Shown: positions 9,459 to 17,879 of the stretch, piece by piece | Layout: the number at the start of each line of letters is the position of its first letter | Numbering within the stretch: the first letter of the stretch is position 1 | DNA from: Trachelipus rathkii | Taxonomy: Eukaryota > Arthropoda > Malacostraca > Isopoda > Trachelipodidae | NCBI GenBank assembly: GCA_015478945.1 | Contig: JABUQX010021094.1 | Coordinates: 1 to 19,190 of the forward strand | DNA: 19,190 nucleotides | Direction: 5' to 3' | The notes under the pieces: generated by a model | The model's input: the letters and a program-made list of their open reading frames with translations, nothing else | Database searches by the model: none | What the model was told of the DNA's origin: nothing | Program-made: the position numbers and the translations under genes

Positions 9459-9525
9459 TAGGCCCCGACCGGGGCGGGAATTTTTGCCGGTGGCCCGGGG
9501 CCCGGGGCGGGGCCGGGCGTTAGCT
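9459..9525 (+). repeat. Left GC-rich terminal repeat
   Basis: Sixty-seven bases are almost all G and C apart from an AATTTTT island at 9479-9485. They are built from overlapping CCGGGG/CCCGGGG units such as GGCCCGGGGCCCGGGG. The start TAGG abuts the interrupted LINE copy 2. The sequence is highly palindromic and CpG-containing. Confidence 0.75.
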
Positions 9526-9718
9526 TAAAATTAGACATGTAGTCAAAAACACTGCAAGTCTAAAAACTTAGGATGAAAATTAAATATAATTTTAATTAAT
9601 TAATAATTTTAATTATAAAAAAGGAATACATTTAATTTAAATTCAATTAAAAATAAATATTTTCGAAAGATATACTTTTAGAAAATAATTGATTTCTACA
9701 AGAAGAATAAGTTGTATT

Positions 9719-9720
<2 letters not shown>
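9526..9720. other. AT-rich interior of the GC-ended element, left side
   Basis: About 195 AT-rich bases show no open frame and no recognised motif. They are presumed interior of the element whose end precedes them. Confidence 0.4.
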
Positions 9721-9751
<31 letters not shown>

Positions 9752-9774
9752 TATATATATTATATATATACTAT

Positions 9775-9871
<97 letters not shown>

Positions 9872-9896
9872 GTATATATATATATATATTATATAT
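9721..9896. repeat. (TA)n tract left of the hAT-like unit
   Basis: About 175 bases of nearly perfect TA repeat end exactly at TAGG (9897). A similar tract resumes at 14635, right after CCTA. This fits insertion of the unit between them into a pre-existing (TA)n tract, although the low complexity makes any target duplication unreadable. Confidence 0.97.
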
Positions 9897-9990
9897 TAGG
9901 GAGACCGATAGTATCGGTATCCGGTAATCGTATCGGTAGTATCGCCATTTTTGATGGTACGGTATCGTTAAAAGGCCGATACTTAGCCGA
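9897..9990 (+). repeat. Left subterminal GGTATC/CGATAC repeats
   Basis: The hexamer theme occurs in both directions: GTATCGGTAT near 9909-9918 and CGTATCGGTAG near 9929, then CCGATACTTAGCCGATAC at about 9973-9990 in reverse. Subterminal repeats of this kind can be transposase binding sites in hAT elements, a role I infer from family knowledge only. Confidence 0.65.
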
Positions 9991-10216
9991 TACTTTTACT
10001 TTTTGGGTGAAAAATTATGAGAAACTTTAGATTCAATAATAAATCTGTTCGATATAGATAGCTAGTAACAAGTTATGTTTTTTTTTTCCTCGATTTCCTT
10101 TTTAAATTAGATTTTTAGCGTTTCTCCCAACTTGGTCTTTAGCGTAAAATTTACCTATTTGGACAGCCATTATTATAATTTATACCAGATTTATCTACTT
10201 TTTTAGTTGATCAATA

Positions 10217-10251
<35 letters not shown>

Positions 10252-10460
10252 TACGCAATTTCGTGAGAGCGTGAGTGTTTTTAAATTCTTGATTATTCAT
10301 ATTTTAGATATTTTGCTGTAAATAGGGTTTTTATCGTTTTAAAAAAAATTTAGGTTTTACGTACGAATAAATTTCCTCTTTCTCCCTTTGGTTTTTATTG
10401 TTTCTGTCTAATTTTTTTTCTTTTTCTTTTTTTTTGTGATTGCGTGTGCGTGTGCGAGTA
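9991..10460. other. AT-rich left interior of the hAT-like unit, with a 31-base T run
   Basis: No coding motif is visible. A run of 31 T stands at 10220-10250 and shorter T runs at 10077-10087 and 10410-10435. This would be the 5' untranslated part of the transposon. The boundary with the LINE that follows is not sharp and I place it near 10460 from protein similarity alone. Confidence 0.45.
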
Positions 10461-11830
10461 TGAAGCAGAATTGCACAGGCGTGGCTTTCTTTGACTTTAC
10501 CAACATCCATGGCTTGACACTCTAACTCTGCATCAGGAATACACACCTCTCTAACTCAAACGCTAATTTGTTTATGCTCTTGTCTGAAGACCCAGAATGC
10601 TAAGAATTCATCCTTCAAATCGTTTAATATATCCAACTATACTTATTTTATAATTTCCGTTTGAAAGGGTGGAGTATGTGTCTATGTAAATATAAACATT
10701 CCTATAACACGTCTCGAGAATCTCGAATCTCCTAACTTCGATGTCTGTGGCTTAAAATCTTTCTTCCTTCTACTACAATTTTCTTATGCTTCTGCTACTG
10801 TTCTCTAACAGAACAGATTTTCATGCCTTTTTTTGATTACCTTTACTACTTCTCACGAGACTGTATATCTTCTCATCCAATTACTGGAGGTCCCTGTCTA
10901 TTTAGGGGATTCTCAAAGTACAACAAACTTGAATTGTTTGTGTTGCTCTCAGACTGATTTTAAGTTGGGAGAAGCCGAAAATCCATTCAGTATTCTCAAC
11001 GATCTGAAACAACTGATTTAAATAACCACACACATTCCGGATCGTCCCAACCGGTTCTTCTTGACACACTTGACCTATGTTTCACCACTAGTCTTTCTCA
11101 CTATAAATACACCCCCTTCGCTCCTATCGTTAAAGTCTGACACAACCTTAATATTCATTAATTTTAATAATTTCTCTCCAAACATCTCCATCCTGCCCTA
11201 AGTTCGGTTTTTCTGGCACTTTGATCGGTCGATTGGGGGGCATTGAGTTGCTTCTACGCTAACTATAATTGAAGTGAATGCTTTGACTCTTAAGACGCTT
11301 CAAATTCTGCCGATAAAGTGGGAAAATGTTAATTGGTTAATGGGAATGAGCAGGTCATTCCTTCTTCGAATTAAATCTTTTTCTCTTCAAAATCCATGGT
11401 TCGATCGTCTTGTTCCCTGGCCATTCAGGCTAGAGACATGCCTTTAATCGGTGTGGAAAAATTCCTCGTTCTCACCTATACTCTTGCCAATTTTCCAATT
11501 TAGCTAGAAATCGTCAAGGGATATCTTCACGCGCAATAGCGGACCTTTCATTAAACGAAATGCGCTGACCTCCTTGGTTCTCCTACTGACAAAATCTCTC
11601 TGGCCTCTTGCCAAAACATCTCTAACAACTTCTGTAAATCATCATTTCCTCCTACTTATTCGCTCTGATGATTCTGTTTTTAATACTCCAACTGAAAAGG
11701 CCAATCATCTCTTGGCCTCCTATTTTCTCTAATTCAACCCCTGGACGATTATGGTATTCCTCTTCCTCCTCTTCTCCCCTCAGGTGTCCTATGTCTTTAC
11801 CTGTCATTTCATTATCGGGTGGATGAGCTC
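10460..11830 (+). pseudogene. Endonuclease region and linker of jockey-type LINE copy A (broken)
   Basis: Blocks of the APE endonuclease of jockey-type ORF2 appear in changing frames. SRESRIS/NLLTSMSVA lies near 10710-10750. VPVYLGD lies at about 10890-10910, where the family has the catalytic GDFN block; after the Asp the frame is lost. ILNDLKQLI follows near 10990-11018, then HIPDRPN near 11030-11052 (family pattern ..PTRIPD). The linker holds NPWFDRLVP at about 11391-11417, RDIFTRNSGPFIKRNAL near 11520-11570, and LWPLAKTS near 11600. I recognise this order from decapod jockey elements. The enzyme would nick target DNA, but it is dead here. Confidence 0.65.
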
Positions 11831-12660
11831 CTGAAATCTATGAACGTTAGGAAGGCGGGTGGCCAGGATGGCAATTCCCTCTCCGAGTTTTGAGGAAGTG
11901 TGCTTCCATGCTGACAACCGCCCCTCGTTCAAATATATTCTCTATGCCTCAATACTAGCAACTTTCCTCAGGGTTGGAAGCGCGCATATGTTCCAACCTA
12001 TTTTCGAAAAAATGATGCTGCCTGATTCCTTCTAACTATCCGCTCCTATGCTCTCACTTGTATTTCTTTCTAAGATTTTGAAACCTTTCTCAACTCTCAC
12101 TTCTTAGATCCCATCTGGAATCTCTTTCCTTTCTTCTAATTACCAGTACGGCTTTCAGTGCTCGAGATCTACTGCGATATACTTTCCTATTTTAACAGAT
12201 TTATGGTTTTCCGCCTTGGAACTAACGGATAAGACTGTGTGTTGTGGCGCTTGACATATCCAAACATTTGAGCCGGGTATGGCACGCGTCACTGCTCTCA
12301 AACTCCCCTCCTTTTGGTTTCCTTTTTCTCTTTGCTTACTTATGTCTATCATTCTTTCAAATCGCTCAATGTTGGCTGTTGTTGATTGGGCGACCTCTTC
12401 TTTTTCTGTCAATAGTGGTGTTCCTCGCAGGGTCTTTTTCTCTACTTTATTCCTCCTTTATCAATCATGATCTTCTCCCTGCACATCTCAACTCTATCCC
12501 ACTCATAATGTCGATGACTTGGACCCTTCATTCTTCACTCATATCAATTCTGCTCCCTCTTTTCTTCTAGAATTGCCTCTCGTCTTAATCTTTCCGATTC
12601 TATTCTCGCTGATCTGGATAGAATTTCAGGTTGGGTCGTCTCAAAGCTTGTAATTTAATT
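11831..12660 (+). pseudogene. Reverse transcriptase of jockey-type LINE copy A (broken)
   Basis: The order of RT blocks is clear. RKAGGQDGN at about 11850-11876 corresponds to the SPDGI region, then a segment around 11990-12060 corresponds to the PKK...SNYRPI block. LLITSTAFSA and the QYGF-like block follow near 12130-12165. VALDISKHLSRVWHASLL at 12245-12300 is motif A, with its catalytic Asp present. NRSMLAVVDWATSS at about 12360-12405 and SVNSGVPR...LFLLYQS to 12470 form motif B, with the QG of VPQGS lost. The catalytic motif C reads NVDD at 12507-12518 against the usual YVDD or FADD. Two overlapping frames carry these pieces. It would make cDNA on nicked target DNA. Confidence 0.88.
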
Positions 12661-13400
12661 CTTTAAAACCCCAACTTCTACAAATCCTCTCTCTCTAAGA
12701 CACTTAACTTTCTATCTCTTTCGACGGTTCTCATCTGCTCTCCTGTTGACCAATATAAACATCCTTGGCCCTAACATAAACAAAAAACTGTTTGAAAAAC
12801 CCAAATTCACAGGGTTGCTAGGGCGGTCTCTAAAATACTGGGAGTTCTGTTTAGAGTGCGAGACTTTTTTTTCCTCTTCTCAGTGTGCTCCGCTATACAA
12901 GGGTCTCATGCGCCCTTGTATGGAGTACTGCTCTCATATCTGTGGGGGCGGGGCTCTGGTTTCAAATCCGCTTTGATAGGGTCGAATCAAAGGCCAAAAG
13001 ACTTATAATCAAATGTCCTGTACTTTCTAGTTCACTTGACCCTTTATATTTGCGGCGCCGATGTTGGTGCTTAATCCCTTTTCTATAGTATTGTAGAGGC
13101 AAGTGCTCGAGGGAACTATCCCTCGCGTACCACCACCTTTATGACGCCCTCGGTAGCAACAAGGGGTGCTGTGTCGGCACATGAGTTGTGTTGAATGTTA
13201 GTAACTCCAGAACTGGTTCGCTGCGGTTGCTTCTTTCTTTCCTGCACCTCTGTCTGTGGAATTCTCTTCCATCATCTGTGTTCCCTACTCAATTTATTTC
13301 CTCACTTTAAAGCCTGCTCTGTGCTCATCTGCGTAATTTGCGTTAGATGGATTTTTGAGGCGTTCAACACGCCACTCCTTGAATAGGGTTCTGCCCGTGA
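12661..13400 (+). pseudogene. C-terminal region of jockey-type LINE copy A ORF2
   Basis: Family blocks appear in order. TNINILGPNI lies at about 12749-12778 (usual INILGV.I). LYKGLMRPCMEYCSHICG lies at about 12890-12945, and after a frameshift DRVESKAKRLI near 12970-13003. SSLDPLYLRRRC follows at about 13030-13065, then LWNSLPSSV-type sequence at about 13250-13280 and the closing RxHLRxLR-like stretch near 13320-13345. Copy B shows the same blocks on the other strand. No enzymatic residues are known to me in this part. Confidence 0.85.
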
Positions 13401-13499
13401 GTCGGCGGTGACAACTGTAAAAAAATAAATAAATAAAAGGTTTAAATAAGGAATCCTTAAGCTAGCTGAAACCCCCCAGAATGGCACTCCGACGGTGAA

Positions 13500-13556
13500 A
13501 CCACTTCTAGAATGCAATTAAATAGCATAACCGAGGAGCTTGCTCGCTTGACAAAA

Positions 13557-13592
<36 letters not shown>

Positions 13593-14100
13593 ACGGAAGT
13601 GGAAGCCGCCTTATCTGCCACCCCTGGCAACAGCACTGATAGTGACGTTGTGGCTTTCAGCCAAATAAAACCTACTGAAGATGAGGAATTGTGGATATGT
13701 TAGACTTTGATAAGTTCATGGCCAGAAATTGCATTGACAGTCTCATCCCTTCAAAGAATCACAACCAGGGAACTCTCATCGTAAAAAATGAAGAGACATC
13801 ATCAAGGAGCAAAAGATAATTCAAAATTTCCAGTCTGTGAAAGAGGAGATGAGCCTCTACGAAAAACATGAGATGCTGCCTACAAAAAAGAATCCTTTCA
13901 TGCGGTGGTGGCATGAAAATGGCCAAGGTTCTCATTATTATCAGTGCTTGCAGGCAAATAATTATCAGCAACTCTCTACTTCATCAGTCGAGAGAGAGCG
14001 TTATTTATAGTGTAGGTTAGGTAGGAATGTAAACACCGCCCCAAACAGGAACAGTCTCTCGCCAGATTAACATAAAAGCTTAATGTTGCATCAGCAATGT
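13500..14100 (+). pseudogene. hAT transposase C-terminal region with dimerisation domain (broken)
   Basis: From 13512 one frame reads ITEELARLTKIK, a run of Lys from 32 consecutive A, then a Ser/Thr/Asp-rich linker ending EDEELWIC. A frameshift leads to DFDKFMARN at 13700-13726. Another leads to KEEMSLYEKHEMLPTKKNPF and RWWHENG, with the hAT-typical double Trp at 13906-13911. TSSVERERYL at about 13976-14008 matches the TSVxSERxFS block. NVNTAPNRNSLSPD and LMLHQQ (about 14035-14097) match the final NRLSP...LMFLHxN block. This region folds with the catalytic core and mediates dimerisation in hAT transposases. The preceding catalytic core and BED finger are missing. At least three frame breaks make it a fossil. 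Confidence 0.85.
13557..13588 (+). repeat. Poly(A) run inside hAT transposase remnant
   Basis: About 32 A residues interrupt the transposase frame and are read as Lys. Coding resemblance is seen on both sides, so this is more likely a slippage expansion of a Lys-rich stretch than a retrotransposon tail. Confidence 0.85.
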
Positions 14101-14574
14101 TGTGAATTTTTGAATTTGAGTATTGAATGTTATCTATCTTAAAGGAGTATTTTATTATGTCATGGTTTGGAGTAATAGCGTTTTTTTATTTTAATTTTCC
14201 TTTTTATTAATTGATGTCTCTTCTTTCATTATTTTATTCTTTATATTATAGCTAGTTTAAAGATCTTCTTGTAAATTGTAATCATGTTAAAACATAATAA
14301 GTAGTAGCTAAACTTTGTTAATACTTTACTGGAAAACTTCAAAATGGAATATTTTTTAAATAAACACAAACATAAAAAGTTATTAATATTATATTTTGTC
14401 AATTATATTTCCTTAAAGGTACTATTTTAATTTATAAAATAAATATTACTTGGGCACAACCAAATGAAATATAAATGACTAGTATTGTTTGTTACAGGGA
14501 ATGCATCTTGAGTTGCCAAGCAGTGCACAAATGTTCTATGACTAATATAGCACACTATTATTAAATTAATTAAA
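14101..14574. other. AT-rich 3' interior of the hAT-like unit
   Basis: About 470 AT-rich bases lie between the end of the transposase remnant and the right subterminal repeats. No open frame or RNA gene was recognised. AATAAA occurs at about 14359 and 14438, but nothing shows it is used. Confidence 0.4.
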
Positions 14575-14634
14575 GTATCGGTATCGGTATCGGTATCGGT
14601 ATCGGCCTCTTTACTGGTATCGTACATACACCTA
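14575..14634 (+). repeat. Right GGTATC hexamer array and terminus of the hAT-like unit
   Basis: Five tandem GGTATC units stand at 14576-14606, followed by CCTCTTTACTGGTATCGTAC and the closing CCTA at 14631-14634. The same hexamer is found at the left end (9900-9990). Confidence 0.75.
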
Positions 14635-14797
14635 ATATATATATATAATATATATATCTATATATATATTATAATATTATAATATATATATATATATATT
14701 ATATATAATAATATAATATATAATATATATTATATATTATAATATATACTGTATATATATATATATATATAATATAATATATATATTATATATAATA

Positions 14798-14859
<62 letters not shown>

Positions 14860-14872
14860 TAATTATATATAT
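14635..14872. repeat. (TA)n tract right of the hAT-like unit
   Basis: About 240 bases of TA repeats with ATAATAT variants. Open frames here read as Tyr-Ile repeats and are not genes. Confidence 0.97.
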
Positions 14873-15059
14873 AAAGAACAAAGTAATTTAAACCACTAAA
14901 GAAAATAAACGGGTAATTAAATTTCTTTAAAAAATTAAGAAGTTTACGATTTCGAGACTTTAAACGCAGTCTCCTTATCATAACTAACAATGAAAATAAA
15001 TTTAATTTTAAAAAATCTAATAAAAACTAAAAAATAAAAAGTAAAATTAATACACAAGT
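14873..15059. other. AT-rich stretch, no feature seen
   Basis: About 190 AT-rich bases lie between the (TA)n tract and the Penelope-like element. They may hold that element's terminal repeat, but I could not identify one. Confidence 0.35.
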
Positions 15060-15229
15060 AAAAGAACAAAAGGCGACAAAAAATTGGATTCACTTTCTTT
15101 AATGATGTTAAGAATTTAGTTTTTCAGATAGGTAATCTTCTTGTAATTTGATCAAAATTAAAAATAATCCCTCAGATATATTTAAATTACACTTAGTAGA
15201 AATGAAAAAAATTCAGTAATTGATTTAGA

Positions 15230-15475
15230 TTTTTTATCTGTAGATTTAAATAAAAAAGTTGCGCCTTCCAATTGAAGATATGATCATTTGAGATAAATGC
15301 CTAAAAAATGGCATTACTCTCGTTCCCATCTTCTTAATTCACCTTTTATGTTGATCTTAATCTAGTCTTGAGGGTCTTTAACAAAGTTTTCACCAAATAA
15401 GAGTTTCGCACATGAGAAACAAGGAATTTTATAAACTCCACCAGCCCACTTCCAATTTAAGAATATTATTTTTTT
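15230..15475 (-). pseudogene. GIY-YIG endonuclease domain of the Penelope-like element (broken)
   Basis: The minus strand at 15442-15387 reads GGVYKIPCFSCAKLLFGEN, matching the Penelope pattern GxYxIxCxxCxxxYxGxT. GVY and LFG stand where GIY and YIG are expected, and the two Cys fit the CCHH zinc motif of this group. Downstream, EGATFL/NWKA-type sequence near 15255-15275 and ISEGLF near 15172-15190 fit the usual C-terminal part. This nuclease makes the nick used for insertion. Stops follow within 15 residues (for example after FVKDPQD), so it is inactive. Confidence 0.75.
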
Positions 15476-15859
15476 TTAAAATTTGTGAAGGTATCAGGAA
15501 AACTAAAAACAATTTTTATATCACAATAAACGATTAGGCATAAACTTGATGTCAAGAAGTTGAGGTGAAAAAGGGATGACTTTATAATTTTCAGATTATG
15601 TAGGGACTGGTGTTCCCTCAACCCAAAAACTAGACGTAAGCAGTTTTATATTTTCGATAAATTAAAAAATTGGGGATAGGCTAATTTTTCGGAAAAGTTC
15701 GAACAGATAAAAATCAACTTCTTGTTTACAGGATTTTCAGGAATCACAAGTAGTTGAAAGATCTAAAAACATATTTAAAAATAATAATATTTTTAATGTA
15801 GAGAGGATGAAGGGAAAAAAAAAAATGAAGCAAAATTATACGCCTGTGTAAGATTTTGA

Positions 15860-16640
15860 AATAAAAACTTTAAATGATAAAAGAGTTCCAGTTTGTATTA
15901 TAGATATGTCTAAAAAAGGAATGCATCTATCAACTTGTAATTCATATGTAAACTTGATGGTTGGGGTTAAATTATTAATTTGTAATAAAAATCGATCGAA
16001 AGGGAAAAGAGGTAGGTACTATGGTAATGACGTCGTCGACATATCTATTCCATGAAATTACTTGAGAATATAGGGGGCCTGTGGAAGGAGTTTGGTTTCA
16101 AAATATTCCATATATAAATTGGCTAAGATAGGACTCAAACTACCACCCATACTTGCACCAAATATTTGTCGTTAAAAATTATTATGAAAAGTAAATACAT
16201 TTTGGGGCATACAAATTTGTAAACAATTAATAAATTTGGGTATGGGAATAGTGACTATATGACTTAACAAAAAATTGGAAAAAAATTCCAAAAGTTGTGG
16301 AATAGGAACATTAGTTAAAAGGCTAGTTACGTCAAAACTAATTAAACAATGCTTAAAAGGAATGAATCTGCCTATTTTGTCTATAAAATCCTTGGAATTT
16401 TTTAATGTATGGAAGACACTTTGCCTAATAAGGGAGAGAGAAAAGAGGCTAGCCACTTATTTAATTTAGAGAAAACATCATTTCGCGCAGATATAATAGG
16501 TCTAAATGGGACACCTTCTTTTTGCAACTTAGGAATACCATACATATATGGGAGCGTTTGTTTGGAGAAGAAAACTTTCTTGTAAATGTCCTTTGGTATC
16601 AAAGGCTTAACATATCTCTTAAATGATTAAATTTGAGAGT
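15860..16640 (-). pseudogene. Penelope-type reverse transcriptase (broken)
   Basis: One minus-strand frame (about 16602-16402) reads IPKDIYKKVFFSKQ, LPYMYGIPKLQKEGVPFRPI and ISARNDVFSKLNKWLASFLS. The YGIPKLxKxGxPxRPI block is diagnostic of Penelope RT. The next frame (about 16425-16172) carries KNSKDFIDKIG, then LISFDVTSLLTNVPIPQ, motif A with its catalytic Asp. After another break, FGASMGGSLSPILANLYME (about 16110-16170) is motif B. RYVDDV follows, with the intact YVDD box at 16032-16043. PFLDISI near 15905-15925 matches the conserved FLD block after the thumb. All catalytic blocks are present, but at least three frameshifts separate them. It is related to telomerase-type reverse transcriptases. 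Confidence 0.92.
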
Positions 16641-16842
16641 TAGATGGGTCTGAATTTAGTTTTTCATAAATATTTTAATCACTTAGCAAATTGTCAATTT
16701 TATTTATATGTTTAAGATATTGCTCTTGTGTGTTGTGTTATTTGTCTGTTTATGTGGGTTTTGAAAATTACTTTGATTTCGTGTTTATCTCATTAATTAG
16801 ATGATTTCGATGTTTGAGAAGGTAAAAACTCTTTAAAGTTTA

Positions 16843-16868
16843 TTGTTATATATAGTATTATTATATTA

Positions 16869-16943
<75 letters not shown>

Positions 16944-16965
16944 ATATTATATATATATATATATT
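16843..16965. repeat. (TA)n tract
   Basis: About 120 bases of TA repeats with TTATA variants lie between the Penelope-like element and the right AT-rich flank. Confidence 0.95.
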
Positions 16966-17340
16966 TAATCTCCAATTTAAATAACTATTTTGAAAATTTT
17001 AATTATTTCGAAAAATATTTGATTTTCTTGAAGATTATTGTAATTTAAAATGAAATAAATCATTAATATTTTTACAATTATAATTTATTATCTTTTCACG
17101 AATTCGTTTGATATATCAATTTCGATATTTTTATGTTAAAAATCGGAAAAATTATCAATTTGGGCCTGAATTTTAATTTGATAATATAGTAAATGAACAG
17201 AAAAAAAGTAATTGTTATTGAAGGTATCTTTATATCGAAAAGCTTCAACTTCTAGCAAAGAGTGTTTGGAAATTAAAATATATATTTTTTATTTTATTTG
17301 ATTTGAAACACAGACAATTATTTAGTGTAATTTTACAGTT
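16966..17340. other. AT-rich interior, right side of the GC-ended element
   Basis: About 375 very AT-rich bases have no open frame longer than a few dozen codons and no motif I recognise. They are presumed interior of the GC-ended unit. Confidence 0.4.
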
Positions 17341-17416
17341 AACCGGTAGAAAAACCGCGGTTTTTCGCTGAAATTTTATGGCCGGGGCTCGGGGCGCGGG
17401 GCCCGGTCGGGTCCTA
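17341..17416 (-). repeat. Right GC-rich terminal repeat
   Basis: ACCGGTAGAAAAACCGCGG at about 17342 is followed by GGCCGGGGCTCGGGGCGCGG and GGCCCGGTCGGGTCCTA ending at 17416. The last 15 bases are the inverted match of 9459-9473, with one difference. Confidence 0.72.
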
Positions 17417-17730
17417 ATTTACGTAAATTGCAAGGAAGAACAGGCAGCCTCCTATAAATTTGAAATATAATTTAAATGAGACTATTCTCCAGTTCATAAA
17501 ATTCAGAAAGCAAGCTTATCAAGTTTATTCAAAAACTATCTATAAGGAATTTGTATTCTTTTTTTTTTTTTTTTGTAGGTTGTCATGATTTGTCTATTTT
17601 TAAGAATTTAATAGAGTTTACGTAGATGAGACGGCAATACAGTGCAGAATATATTAAATAGGCCTATATTGAAAATAAATATTGTAAGCGAAGCTATTGC
17701 GAAAAATAGTTCTTTCTGTTCTCTTCTTAA
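17417..17730. other. Unassigned AT-rich stretch, no gene seen
   Basis: About 315 bases contain a run of about 17 T near 17559-17575. They are not the continuation of LINE family 1 copy 2, which would be expected here if the GC-ended unit had inserted cleanly. No motif or RNA gene was recognised. Confidence 0.4.
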
Positions 17731-17879
17731 ATATTATTTTATTTTTTTTTTTGGCGTCATGTCACCACCATTCACGGCAGAGCCCTATTCAAATGGGAGG
17801 AACTTTGTTACACGCCTCAGAATAGAACAACTAACGCAAACTAGCGCAGATGAGAACAGACGCAGCCTTTGAAGGGTCG

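Larger units (their letters stand above)
10460..13445 (+). mobile_element. LINE family 2 (jockey-type), copy A: near full ORF2, inactive
   Basis: A plus-strand, T/C-rich element of about 3 kb carries an endonuclease trace, a reverse transcriptase and a C-terminal region. It ends with AAATAAATAAATAAAA-like sequence at 13420-13440 after the block TTGAATAGGGTTCTGCC, which is also found in copy B. No ORF1 is visible before it, so the 5' end is probably truncated. The insertion lies inside the hAT-like unit, and hAT transposase sequence resumes right after the tail. Many stops and frameshifts show it is inactive. Confidence 0.85.
9897..14634 (+). mobile_element. hAT-like DNA transposon remnant with GGTATC-type ends, split by a LINE
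   Basis: The left end starts TAGGGAGACCGATAGTATCG at 9897 and the right end finishes ...GATACGATACCAG-type sequence in reverse, TAGGTGTATGTACGATACC, at 14634. Both share TAGG and then ATACC/CGATA hexamer units, but the inverted match is loose. Inside, at 13500-14100, is the C-terminal part of a hAT transposase on the plus strand. The N-terminal and catalytic part is not recognisable between 9990 and 10450, so it was deleted before or when the jockey-type LINE arrived. The unit sits between two (TA)n tracts. Its length without the LINE would be about 1.75 kb. Confidence 0.6.
15060..16790 (-). mobile_element. Penelope-like element with RT and GIY-YIG endonuclease, inverted, inactive
   Basis: On the minus strand the region reads, in order, a linker, a Penelope-type reverse transcriptase, a GIY-YIG nuclease region and a C-terminal block. 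The upstream linker reads HINKIDNLLSD and KLNSDPSNSQI near 16640-16715. The order RT then GIY-YIG is the hallmark of canonical Penelope elements and differs from LINEs. Frameshifts are fewer than in the neighbouring LINEs, which suggests a younger insertion. The N-terminal part before about 16790 runs into AT-rich sequence and a (TA)n tract. The flanking long terminal repeats typical of the group were not found. It lies inside the putative GC-ended unit. Confidence 0.88.
9459..17416. mobile_element. Putative large DNA-transposon unit with GC-rich TAGG...CCTA ends, carrying nested elements
   Basis: The left end reads TAGGCCCCGACCGGG (9459-9473). The reverse complement of the right end (17416-17402) reads TAGGACCCGACCGGG, 14 of 15 identical. 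Both then continue as GC-rich hexamer-like sequence for 45-60 bases inside otherwise very AT-rich DNA. TAGG ends and such subterminal repeats are known in hAT elements, but no 8-base target duplication is visible (TCATCAAC on the left, ATTTACGT on the right). No transposase of its own was found in 9531-9720 or 16966-17340. The span of 7,958 bases includes a hAT-like unit, a jockey-type LINE and a Penelope-like element. Alternatives are two separate related ends or a rearranged pair. Confidence 0.5.

Noticed and set aside
9459..9525. GC-rich island as a CpG-island promoter
   Set aside because: Only about 65 bases, made of CCGGGG words and matched by an inverted copy at 17341-17416, so a transposon end explains it better.
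12244..12570. 108-codon plus frame resembling a membrane protein
   Set aside because: Its start is RT motif A and the hydrophobic rest arises from frame loss in T/C-rich RT sequence of jockey-type copy A.
13557..13588. Poly(A) run as the tail of jockey-type copy A
   Set aside because: hAT-like coding resemblance is seen before it (ITEELARL) and copy B shows that the family 3' end corresponds to about 13445.
14730..14990. Minus-strand Tyr-Ile repeat open frame
   Set aside because: Translation of (TA)n; also seen at 4620-4817.
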